A DNA stretch of 34,086 nt from a virus. The notes under the pieces were generated by a model. That model was not told the origin of the DNA. It searched no databases and saw only the letters and a program-made list of their open reading frames with translations. The number at the start of each line of letters is the position of its first letter. Within the stretch, counting starts at the first letter, position 1. The stretch is taken from IMG/VR virus record IMGVR_UViG_3300025411_000752, positions 1 through 34,086 of that record; one strand, written 5' to 3'. This document shows, in pieces, positions 18,160 to 25,169 of this stretch. The position numbers and the translations under genes were made by a program.

Positions 18160-19191
18160 ATGGCAAATTTGCAAAGCACTACGGCTACCTCGTTAACAAT
18201 TAACAGTAACACAGTTTGGACCACAAATAATACAACTGGTCAAAACTCAGGTGTTAGTGCCGACTTGATTGGCGGTTATGACATAAGATATATTTCTTCG
18301 TGGAATAGTTTTAATAACGGTGTTTGGCAAAATATAAATAGTTTCAGTTTGGGCGGATCTACAAGTAACTGGTACCCTATGATTATCGATGGTGCTAGAA
18401 ATGCTGACGGTACTAACGGTCTTGACATCAGACGTTTAAGTGTTCACCAAGATGGAAGTAGTTACGGTGCATTTTTTGGTACTATTCGTTATCGTGCAGG
18501 AACTACTAACTTCTGGGAAGTTACAGAAAACTGGGGTTCAGGAACTTACTATCCATTTTTAGCAAACGTACAATGTTCTACTACAGATACTAAGGTAGCT
18601 GTATGGTTGCGTGGCGGACTAAGTTATTACTATAGATTCCATAGTGCTGAATCTTTTACAGATAATAGTGCTACAGTTCCTAAGAGTTTTAGTGGCGGCA
18701 CTGTTACCAGTGTTGCTAGTAGTAGTATTCCTAGTTCAAGTCATTATTATCAACATAATATATGTAGTCAAGGTTACAACTTAGGACAAAGCGGTTATGG
18801 TTGGGGAACAGTATGGAGTGTTAACACAATCAGTACTAGTTCTGACCTTAGATTAAAAGAAAGTTTTGACGTTAGTTTTGGTTTAGAATTTGTTATGTTA
18901 CTAAAACCCAAGAGCTTTACTTGGAAAGCACATCCGCATTGGGATGAACCTGTAGTTAACAGCATTGATACAAGACGTCATCATGGATTTGTAGCTCAAG
19001 AAGTTAAAGAAGCAATGGATCAATTAGGCATAACAGAAGATGAATTTGGTGGGTTAGATACACGAAATCCAGATTTCTATTATGTTAGATATCAAGAATT
19101 TGTTCCAATTTGCACACAAGCTATACAAGAACAACTAGCAGATCTAGCCGATGCTGAAGCACGAGTAGCAAGATTGGAGGCAATGGTATAA
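18160..19191 (+). CDS. S74 tail fibre paralogue 1
   Basis: First of three tandem homologues. Residues 1-45 carry the LQST..T and GVSADLIGGYD anchor motif. Residues about 65-220 form a receptor-type beta domain with DIRRL.VHQ, FWEVTENWG, YYPFLANV and LRGGLSYYYRF motifs, all shared with the next two genes. Residues about 225-343 are an S74 chaperone with Ser228-Asp229 and Lys233 (SSDLRLKE), the HHGFVAQEVKEAMDQLGI helix and a C-terminal coiled coil. The Ser-Lys dyad is intact, so autocleavage before Ser228 is expected. An AAGGGA site lies inside the end of the previous gene and only one base separates the two. It probably sets host range together with its paralogues. Confidence 0.85.
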   Translation: MANLQSTTATSLTINSNTVWTTNNTTGQNSGVSADLIGGYDIRYISSWNSFNNGVWQNINSFSLGGSTSNWYPMIIDGARNADGTNGLDIRRLSVHQDGSSYGAFFGTIRYRAGTTNFWEVTENWGSGTYYPFLANVQCSTTDTKVAVWLRGGLSYYYRFHSAESFTDNSATVPKSFSGGTVTSVASSSIPSSSHYYQHNICSQGYNLGQSGYGWGTVWSVNTISTSSDLRLKESFDVSFGLEFVMLLKPKSFTWKAHPHWDEPVVNSIDTRRHHGFVAQEVKEAMDQLGITEDEFGGLDTRNPDFYYVRYQEFVPICTQAIQEQLADLADAEARVARLEAMV

Positions 19192-20225
19192 TGGCATCAT
19201 TACAAAGTACAGCCGTAACAGGATCACTTACCGCAGGCGGATATGGTGTTTGGTATCATGGAAACGATGGCACTGGAACGGGTCTTAACGCAAACGATAT
19301 TTGGGGATATGACCTAAGATACTTAGACGCAAATCGTCGATTAACTTACGTAGATTTAACAAGTGGTAGTACTGGTACATTTTATCCTATGACATTTGCT
19401 TCGGCAGGTGTTGCTCCTGCTAACAATACAAATTCCAATCAATGGGGTTCTGGTGTTAGCGCACTACATATTCGTCGTACAAACGTTCACCAAGAAGGTG
19501 GAGGTTACGGTAGTTTATTTGGACGCTTGCGTTATCGTTCTTCACAGTGGGGACATCATCAGTCTTTCTGGGAACTAACGGAAAACTGGGGCAATGGAAG
19601 CTATTACCCTTTTATAGCGGGAGCAGCACTACAAGGCGAAACAAGTTATGCTTGTATTTTCCTTAGAGGAGGTTTAAGTTATTGGTATAGATTTGATAGT
19701 CCAGACCAATGGGAAAATTCTTCAGTGGCAACAACAAAGCCATTTCCTAACTACAATAATACAACACTAACTGTAAGTTCAGTGACTACATCTAGTATTC
19801 CAAGCAATGCTAGATACTATGCACAAGGTGTTAGTGTCAAAAGCGGATACAATTTTGGGGATTCAAACTTTAGATGGAACGTAGTATATGCAACAGCAAC
19901 TAATGCTAGCTCTGATGCAAGAATAAAAGAAAATATTGGAGTAGTATTAGGAACAGAATTTTTAAGTTTATTGAAACCTGTAAGTTATGTTCGAATAGGA
20001 GATGCTGATCAACGCAGAGCTCATGGGTTTGTAGCACAGGAAGTCAAAGAAGCTATGGATCAATTGGGTATTCCGCTGTTTGGCGGATATGATGATGCTA
20101 GTCCAGATAAGTTAGCATTGCGTTACAGTGAATTTATATCAACATTAATTAAAACTCTACAAGAAAAACGCGAAAGAGTTGTAGCTCTTACAGCTAAAAT
20201 TACAGCATTAGAGGGTAAGGCATAA
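19191..20225 (+). CDS. S74 tail fibre paralogue 2
   Basis: It shares the anchor (MASLQST, GLNANDIWGYD), receptor domain (LHIRRTNVHQ, FWELTENWG, YYPFIAG, LRGGLSYWYRF) and S74 chaperone with its neighbours. Catalytic Ser241-Asp242 and Lys246 (SSDARIKE) are present, followed by HGFVAQEVKEAMDQLGI. The insertion after residue 70 (NNTNSNQWGS) and the loops around 110-125 differ from paralogue 1, as expected for receptor-contacting loops. Its ATG overlaps the upstream stop in TAATG, with GGAGG (19176-19180) as ribosome site, so the fibres are translated in sequence. Confidence 0.85.
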   Translation: MASLQSTAVTGSLTAGGYGVWYHGNDGTGTGLNANDIWGYDLRYLDANRRLTYVDLTSGSTGTFYPMTFASAGVAPANNTNSNQWGSGVSALHIRRTNVHQEGGGYGSLFGRLRYRSSQWGHHQSFWELTENWGNGSYYPFIAGAALQGETSYACIFLRGGLSYWYRFDSPDQWENSSVATTKPFPNYNNTTLTVSSVTTSSIPSNARYYAQGVSVKSGYNFGDSNFRWNVVYATATNASSDARIKENIGVVLGTEFLSLLKPVSYVRIGDADQRRAHGFVAQEVKEAMDQLGIPLFGGYDDASPDKLALRYSEFISTLIKTLQEKRERVVALTAKITALEGKA

Positions 20226-21325
20226 TGGCATCGTTAAAATCAACTAATATAGCAACCAGTGCAACTGTTGGCGGCGGGGCAGTTTGGCACACAGGTAATC
20301 AAGGCAGTACAAGCGGAGCAGATACAGGTTTAAATGCTGGACAAATTTGGGGTTGGAATGACTACGAGTTTGACATTCCATCTAGGACCACTGCACTTAC
20401 ATTAGGTGGCAACACTAGTAACTATTATCCAATTATATTTGCACAAAATGCATGGGATGCTGGAAGTTATGGAACGCCTCTTATTATGGATATCCGTCGT
20501 ACAGATGCTGACCAAACAGCTGACGGTGCAGGCACCGGTACATTCTTCATGAAGTTGAAGTACAGAGCAACTAACTGGGGATTCCATCAGAATCACTGGG
20601 AAATTTTAGAAAACTATGCCAGCCCAACCGCAACACAATATCCATTTGTTGCTAACGTAGCACAACCTGGAACCAGTGCCTGGCTGGGCGTATGGATGAA
20701 AGGCGGTTTGCACTATCACTTTGCGTTTGGTACGCAAGCAGCTGTATTTGATAGTAACTGCACTACGTCACGAAACAAAGGTGTAGGTAACGGATCTGGC
20801 AGTTATTTAAACGGTGATAGTTTCTGTTGGGAAAACCCAACACTAACTGGTGGTGGTGTAGGTTATCAAACTACATTAAGTGTTCCTAGTTATGCTACCT
20901 ACTTCCAACAAGATTTGTGTTCAAAAGGTTATGACTTAGGACAAAGTAGTTTCCGTGCAAGTAACGTATATGTAACTAGTACTAGCATAAGTTCTGACGA
21001 AAGAGTTAAAGACAATTTCGGTGTTACATTTGGAACAGAATTTATAGAATTATTAAAACCAGTTAGCTATACATTTAAAGGCGACTGGGACGATGGTAAA
21101 TTACACTATGGTCTACTAGCACAAGATGTTAAAGATGCTATGGATCAGTTAGGAATTACAGAAGACGAATTTGCTGGATACGATGGAAGAAATCCTGATA
21201 TGTTAAGCCTGTTGTATGATGAATTCATTCCTATTATTGTAAAAACCATCCAAGAAGAAGAAAATATTATGACAAATTTAAAAACAAGAATATCAGCATT
21301 GGAGGCAAAACATGGCGGTGTATAA
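20225..21325 (+). CDS. S74 tail fibre paralogue 3
   Basis: Third and longest of the tandem fibres. The anchor, receptor domain (MDIRRTDADQ, HWEILENYA, QYPFVANV, MKGGLHYHFAF) and S74 domain are recognisable. Ser257-Asp258 and Lys262 (SSDERVKD) keep the self-cleavage dyad. The receptor domain is the most divergent of the three: it replaces Tyr/Trp positions with His/Phe and adds a Gly/Asn/Ser loop around 183-200. The start overlaps the previous stop in TAATG. The chaperone helix again reads AQDVKDAMDQLGITEDEF, so the C-termini diverge far less than the receptor domains. Confidence 0.85.
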   Translation: MASLKSTNIATSATVGGGAVWHTGNQGSTSGADTGLNAGQIWGWNDYEFDIPSRTTALTLGGNTSNYYPIIFAQNAWDAGSYGTPLIMDIRRTDADQTADGAGTGTFFMKLKYRATNWGFHQNHWEILENYASPTATQYPFVANVAQPGTSAWLGVWMKGGLHYHFAFGTQAAVFDSNCTTSRNKGVGNGSGSYLNGDSFCWENPTLTGGGVGYQTTLSVPSYATYFQQDLCSKGYDLGQSSFRASNVYVTSTSISSDERVKDNFGVTFGTEFIELLKPVSYTFKGDWDDGKLHYGLLAQDVKDAMDQLGITEDEFAGYDGRNPDMLSLLYDEFIPIIVKTIQEEENIMTNLKTRISALEAKHGGV

Positions 21326-21608
21326 TCTTATAAAATCTGCAGATTCAAGCAGTGTTACTATTTTAAATAACGGTATTGAAGTAAGTCTCTACACAGATGT
21401 TTTTGATACTGGCACAGATATTCATGGCTGGGGCGGCTGGAAAGGCTCTCCTGATCAAATCGCATTTGCATTATGCTATGATTATACTAAAGATTTAGAA
21501 AAATCCAAAGCAGCTTATCCTACCTTAGCTCAACTCATAATCAACGCGGCACCTTTTGAATTAAACATAAGTACTGGGTCTATAGATTTTGCACTTAGCC
21601 AGATTTAA
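21312..21608 (+). CDS. 98-residue protein of unknown function
   Basis: The start overlaps the last 14 bases of the third fibre gene and is well supported by GGAGG at 21301-21305, six bases before the ATG. The centre reads GWGGWKGSPDQIAFALCYDYT, a Gly-rich turn leading into a helix. This is similar in spirit to the G.GP.QLALA segment of DUF6166-type proteins, but that resemblance is from memory and weak. The rest is an N-terminal beta region (VTILNNGIEVSLYTDVF) and a C-terminal helix plus strand. There is no signal peptide or membrane segment. Position suggests a fibre-associated or late accessory protein; no function is assigned. Confidence 0.65.
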   Translation: MAVYNLIKSADSSSVTILNNGIEVSLYTDVFDTGTDIHGWGGWKGSPDQIAFALCYDYTKDLEKSKAAYPTLAQLIINAAPFELNISTGSIDFALSQI

Positions 21609-21613
21609 TCCCG

Positions 21614-21635
21614 TTAAGTGCTATCTAGCACTTAA
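21614..21635 (+). terminator. Perfect 9-bp stem-loop, possible terminator or attenuator
   Basis: TTAAGTGCT, loop ATCT, AGCACTTAA form a perfect inverted repeat six bases after the stop of the 98-residue gene. A run of six T follows at 21643-21648, but seven bases beyond the stem, so it is not a classical rho-independent terminator. The T run also lies between the GAGGA ribosome site (21638-21642) and the next start codon. The hairpin separates virion genes from the enzyme block and could terminate, attenuate or mark an RNA-processing site. Confidence 0.5.
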
Positions 21636-21637
21636 TT

Positions 21638-21642
21638 GAGGA
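21638..21642 (+). promoter_or_regulatory. Ribosome binding site of first enzyme-block gene
   Basis: GAGGA lies six T residues before the ATG at 21649. It sits just after the stem-loop, so folding or read-through of the hairpin could affect translation of the first gene of the + strand enzyme run. Confidence 0.5.
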
Positions 21643-21648
21643 TTTTTT

Positions 21649-22335
21649 ATGTCTGTGAAAATTGGTTGGTTTGTAAACAGTGAACCAGCATGGAACGAGT
21701 TGGTATATCAACAACCCGAACCGTTAGCATTGAATCAAGATCATTCTGCTCAATATGTTCGTTGTCCTGCTACAGCACATTATTGTAAAAATACGTTTAT
21801 AATTAGATCAGGTTACGATCTACATCTACGTTTTGATAAAAATACCAAAACGATCAAATATATCGACGGCAGTCTCGATCCTAGTTATGTAAAAGAATTA
21901 CTAGTTCAATTTCACCCCAACGAGTGGCGCAACCCGCACACTCCTATTTTTCAACTACATTTAGATAATGGATTTGTTGCAGACGAACCTGTCTGGATGG
22001 AAGTTTTTCCAGCATTTTATCAAGCTCCTAAGATTCCGGGACATATAATTCCAGGAACATTTGATATCTATAGTTGGCAACGTATGCTTAGTTATAGTTT
22101 TGAATGGATGAATCCTGACGAAGACTATCACATTAGTCGAGGTGATCCACTGTATAGTGTTAGATTCAGATCAAGGGATCCGGGAGATAGTTTTAAAATC
22201 GAAACAATTAAAATGGACGACCGATTAAAAAACGATATTGGAAAATGTCAAGGTGTTAAGTTTGCTTTAAAAAATTATAGCTGGCGCCTAATGGCCTTAA
22301 ATAGAACACTACGCCCAAGGAGATACATTAAATGA
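21649..22335 (+). CDS. Protein of unknown function heading the + strand enzyme block
   Basis: A soluble 228-residue protein, rich in Trp, Tyr, His and Pro, with no signal peptide or membrane helix. Visible features are YVRCPATAHYCKNTFIIRS near residue 37, a PHTPIFQLHL strand near 96, and IIPGTFDIYSWQRMLSYSFEW near 137, followed by ISRGDPLYSVRF. The pattern of C-P, then Q.H, then a FDI..W.R and a RG.PL..VRF strand resembles DUF6065-type proteins, which I recall only loosely. The next gene starts within its stop codon (ATGA overlap), tying it to the oxygenase and halogenase run. It may be a partner or substrate-recognition factor for the enzymes, but no catalytic motif is evident. Confidence 0.65.
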   Translation: MSVKIGWFVNSEPAWNELVYQQPEPLALNQDHSAQYVRCPATAHYCKNTFIIRSGYDLHLRFDKNTKTIKYIDGSLDPSYVKELLVQFHPNEWRNPHTPIFQLHLDNGFVADEPVWMEVFPAFYQAPKIPGHIIPGTFDIYSWQRMLSYSFEWMNPDEDYHISRGDPLYSVRFRSRDPGDSFKIETIKMDDRLKNDIGKCQGVKFALKNYSWRLMALNRTLRPRRYIK

Positions 22336-23108
22336 ATATGGAATTAATCGACATTTATCCTGTTAAAATTGCTACTTATGATCTAAAGCAATTATTAACA
22401 GTTGATGAATTTATTTCACTACAAGACGCAATTGAAAATACAAGTGCAGATACACACGAACGTTTGAAAAAACCACAAAGCCCGCCAGCAACAACTGACA
22501 GTACTTTGTTTTTAAATGAAAATCATTCTGCTCTTATGAAAGTTAAAAAAGATTTTCATGAAAGTTGTATTGCACTTCATGAAGCAAAGTTTCCAAATTT
22601 AGCTGGAAAGTTTCATGTTTACGATAGTATTTGTAAAGGTATTGTTATTAACTCAATGACAACAATGCAAGATACTATGAGCAACTATCCATGGCACTAT
22701 ACTGGAATTGCTGTTATTAGAGCTCCTGAAACTTTACCCGAAGGACAAGGGGATATTGTGTTTGTTGATCCACTACCTGTTAGTGAAAAAGGCGACCAAC
22801 ATGGTGTAATTGCAAAACGCGGCAATATGACTATATTTCCATCATGGTTGAAATATCGTTTTAGACCAATTGCGTATCAAGAAACTGAATACGATACTGT
22901 CATGATACTAGTTATGAATAGTTTTGTTGTTCATGAAAGATTAGAAGACTATGCAGCTAAAGAACGTGCGGCCTATAAAGGCGAACCAACAGAAGCTCCA
23001 CTATTCCAATTAGGGCCAACAGGTGATCGCGGAGAAACTGAAATTGATATTAAACCTCCTACAGATAGTTCACTTCCATCTGAGGGGATAGATATTGGCC
23101 GTTTCTGA
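22332..23108 (+). CDS. Degenerate 2OG-Fe(II) oxygenase-fold protein
   Basis: The fold phrases of the 2OG-FeII_Oxy_5 / TIGR02466-type family are present: IYPVKIATYDL at the start, WHYTGIAVIRAPE at the place of the H.H..SG.YY motif, GQGDIVFVDPLP, and RGNMTIFPSWLKYRF at the place of FPSWL.H. The catalytic residues are not. The distal His is Tyr175, the first His of the metal pair is missing (only His122 in YPWHYT), and the Arg expected to bind 2-oxoglutarate in the last strand is absent (YDTVMILVMN). A tail of about 55 residues, Pro/Glu-rich and probably disordered, follows. It is likely a non-catalytic paralogue, perhaps a scaffold or regulator of the active enzymes. Translation is coupled on both sides (ATGA, then TGATG). 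Confidence 0.65.
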   Translation: MNMELIDIYPVKIATYDLKQLLTVDEFISLQDAIENTSADTHERLKKPQSPPATTDSTLFLNENHSALMKVKKDFHESCIALHEAKFPNLAGKFHVYDSICKGIVINSMTTMQDTMSNYPWHYTGIAVIRAPETLPEGQGDIVFVDPLPVSEKGDQHGVIAKRGNMTIFPSWLKYRFRPIAYQETEYDTVMILVMNSFVVHERLEDYAAKERAAYKGEPTEAPLFQLGPTGDRGETEIDIKPPTDSSLPSEGIDIGRF

Positions 23109-23668
23109 TGAAACACATTGTAGTTGACAACATCGTACCTTTACCTTTGCAAGATCAATACGAATATGCTTGCCAAGGGTTTAGCTGGAATTATCTTATA
23201 TCTACATATAAAGGTACAAATCCAGGTTCTAAGGAAACTGAAGAAATATACGATGTTGGCCAACTAGTTTACCCTATTCATTTTAGAGATTATACGACTA
23301 GCTTTTACTCTCAATTAGATCCGTTAATATCGGCTATATCAAAGATTAAACCTTTATATAAAGATTTGCTAAAAATAAAAGCCAATCTGTTGTGGAGAAC
23401 TAGAGATTCCAATAACCGTTGGAATACACCACATACTGATATAGATAGTGTTGCCAATAAGGATGACATTTTTTGGTCATGTGTGTATTATGTAAATGAC
23501 TCGGACGGTGATACTTGTTTATTTTACGAAAACGAAGTAGTACGAGTATCACCTAAAAAAGGCCGAGCTGTATTATTTCCTTCTAGTTTGTTACATGCAG
23601 GATCTAATCCTACTGTAAGCCAGCAACGTGTGGTCTTTAATATAGTATGGAAAACAACACATGATTAA
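23108..23668 (+). CDS. 2OG-Fe(II) oxygenase (HxD type)
   Basis: A 186-residue double-stranded beta-helix enzyme expected to couple 2-oxoglutarate decarboxylation to hydroxylation or another oxidation of an unknown substrate. The iron triad is His109-x-Asp111 (TPHTDID) and His163 (FPSSLLHAGSN), and Arg174 (QQRVVFNIVW) is placed to bind 2-oxoglutarate. GDTCLFYENE and KKGRAVLFPS are the usual core strands. Its nearest relative in the window appears to be the enzyme at 29313-29867, which ends in the same (L/F)N.VWK. The first base of its ATG is the last base of the upstream stop, and its end overlaps the following halogenase by eight bases, so the two may be co-translated partners. Confidence 0.85.
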   Translation: MKHIVVDNIVPLPLQDQYEYACQGFSWNYLISTYKGTNPGSKETEEIYDVGQLVYPIHFRDYTTSFYSQLDPLISAISKIKPLYKDLLKIKANLLWRTRDSNNRWNTPHTDIDSVANKDDIFWSCVYYVNDSDGDTCLFYENEVVRVSPKKGRAVLFPSSLLHAGSNPTVSQQRVVFNIVWKTTHD

Positions 23669-25169
23669 AAAAATTGTTATTGTCGGAGGCGGAACAGCAG
23701 GCTGGATTGTAGCTAACTGTATGCAATCATTTACTTTAGACGATATGGAAATTAGTCTATTAGAAAGTGATAAATTACCTACAGTTGGAGTCGGTGAAGG
23801 AACTAGTAGCCACTTTTGGGCATTTTTAAATCGTTGGTGTCCTTGGTTAAATGAAGCAGAATTTATTCGAGAAACAAATGCTACATTTAAAATAGGCAGC
23901 AGATTCGAAGACTGGACACATCCAGGTAGTGTATATACAACTCCTAACGATAATATCGGACATCCTATGGAGTCTAATAACTATTGGCCTCCAGATTTTG
24001 ATGCTATGCGAGCTTATGCTGTCTTGCACGGGTTATCAACAAACCCTAGTATTCAAAGTAAATTGATGGACACATTAAAAAGTCCTTATTTTTCAGGACA
24101 AAGCACTGGACATAGTTACCACTTTGACGCTGCCTTAGCACTAAAATATTTTCATAGTAAAGCAGAAGCTGCAAATATTAAAAGAATTATCGGAACAGTA
24201 GTAGATGCAGATGTAGAAGAATCTGGTCTAGTCAAATGTTTGAATTTAGATGATGGCAGAAAAGTCTATGCTGATATGTTTATCGACTGTACAGGCTTTT
24301 TAAGATTATTTCCTAAGATATTTAATATTAAATTTATTAGTTGGAAGGAACATATCCTCGTAGATCGCGCCATTAACTTTCCTATCCCAATTAAAGAAAC
24401 TGAAAAAATACCTACACATACACTAAGCAAAGCCATGCCAAACGGTTGGCTATGGCGAGTACCTACTTTTACCAGATATGGATCTGGTTACATTTATAGT
24501 AGTGATCACATTACAACTGATCAAGCATTTGATACACTACAAAAAGACTTTGGTGCAGATAGATATCTACAAGAAATTAAGTTTGATACAGGATATTTAG
24601 AAAAAGGATGGGTCAATAATGTTTTATTCAGCGGATTGTGTGCTGGATTTGTTGAACCTATGGAAGCAACTAGCTTGCACAGTAGTATATGTAACCTATT
24701 AGTGTTCATGAAAGACTATTTTAGACCCGACATGGATTTACTTGATACAAATTTACATAAACGCTACAACGAAAATTACTGGAAACCCTATTGGGAAAGT
24801 GTACGAGATTGGATATTACTACACTACATGGGCGGAAGAGAAGATACTGAATTCTGGCGCACAGTGAAGAATATGAAATTGCCTGATAGTCTTGAAAGTA
24901 AAATGCAACTATGGAAATTTAGACTACCAAGAATTATTGAAACTAGCCACATGGATCAAGTGTGGCAACATACACTAGTATACGGTGTGTTAGACGGTTT
25001 AAAATTGTTAGACAAAAATCTAGCAAAAAAAGAATTAGCCTACTACGATTTAGAACATATAGGTAAAGAGATTTACGAAAAATATAATAATTTAGCAAAT
25101 AAATTATATCTAGGAGCAAAGGATCACAGGAGACATTTAACTGAGATTAGAAACGGGGCCAGTACATGA
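23661..25169 (+). CDS. Flavin-dependent (tryptophan-type) halogenase 1
   Basis: A 502-residue member of the Trp_halogenase family (PF04820). These enzymes use FADH2, O2 and halide to make HOX, which a Lys relays to an aromatic substrate. Visible: FAD-binding GGGTAGW (9-15), VGVGEGTS (42-49), the catalytic Lys at Lys77 (NATFKIGSRFEDW), the halogenase signature GWLWRVP (262-268, consensus WxWxIP) and FVEPMEATS (330-338) with Glu335 at the place of PrnA Glu346; Ala336 replaces the following Ser. The length is close to typical (about 500-540). No flavin reductase is encoded nearby, so host reduced flavin must be used. It overlaps the next halogenase by four bases. The substrate is unknown: free tryptophan, another small aromatic, or a peptide. 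Confidence 0.9.
   Translation: MIKKIVIVGGGTAGWIVANCMQSFTLDDMEISLLESDKLPTVGVGEGTSSHFWAFLNRWCPWLNEAEFIRETNATFKIGSRFEDWTHPGSVYTTPNDNIGHPMESNNYWPPDFDAMRAYAVLHGLSTNPSIQSKLMDTLKSPYFSGQSTGHSYHFDAALALKYFHSKAEAANIKRIIGTVVDADVEESGLVKCLNLDDGRKVYADMFIDCTGFLRLFPKIFNIKFISWKEHILVDRAINFPIPIKETEKIPTHTLSKAMPNGWLWRVPTFTRYGSGYIYSSDHITTDQAFDTLQKDFGADRYLQEIKFDTGYLEKGWVNNVLFSGLCAGFVEPMEATSLHSSICNLLVFMKDYFRPDMDLLDTNLHKRYNENYWKPYWESVRDWILLHYMGGREDTEFWRTVKNMKLPDSLESKMQLWKFRLPRIIETSHMDQVWQHTLVYGVLDGLKLLDKNLAKKELAYYDLEHIGKEIYEKYNNLANKLYLGAKDHRRHLTEIRNGAST

Noticed and set aside
18333-18340. Perfect TATAAATA late-promoter motif
   Set aside because: It lies inside the first S74 fibre gene, with no gene starting nearby; such matches are expected by chance in DNA this AT-rich.
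23013-23039. Collagen-like triplets GPTGDRGET in the tail of the degenerate oxygenase
   Set aside because: Only three Gly-X-Y triplets, too few for a collagen helix or a prolyl-hydroxylase substrate claim.
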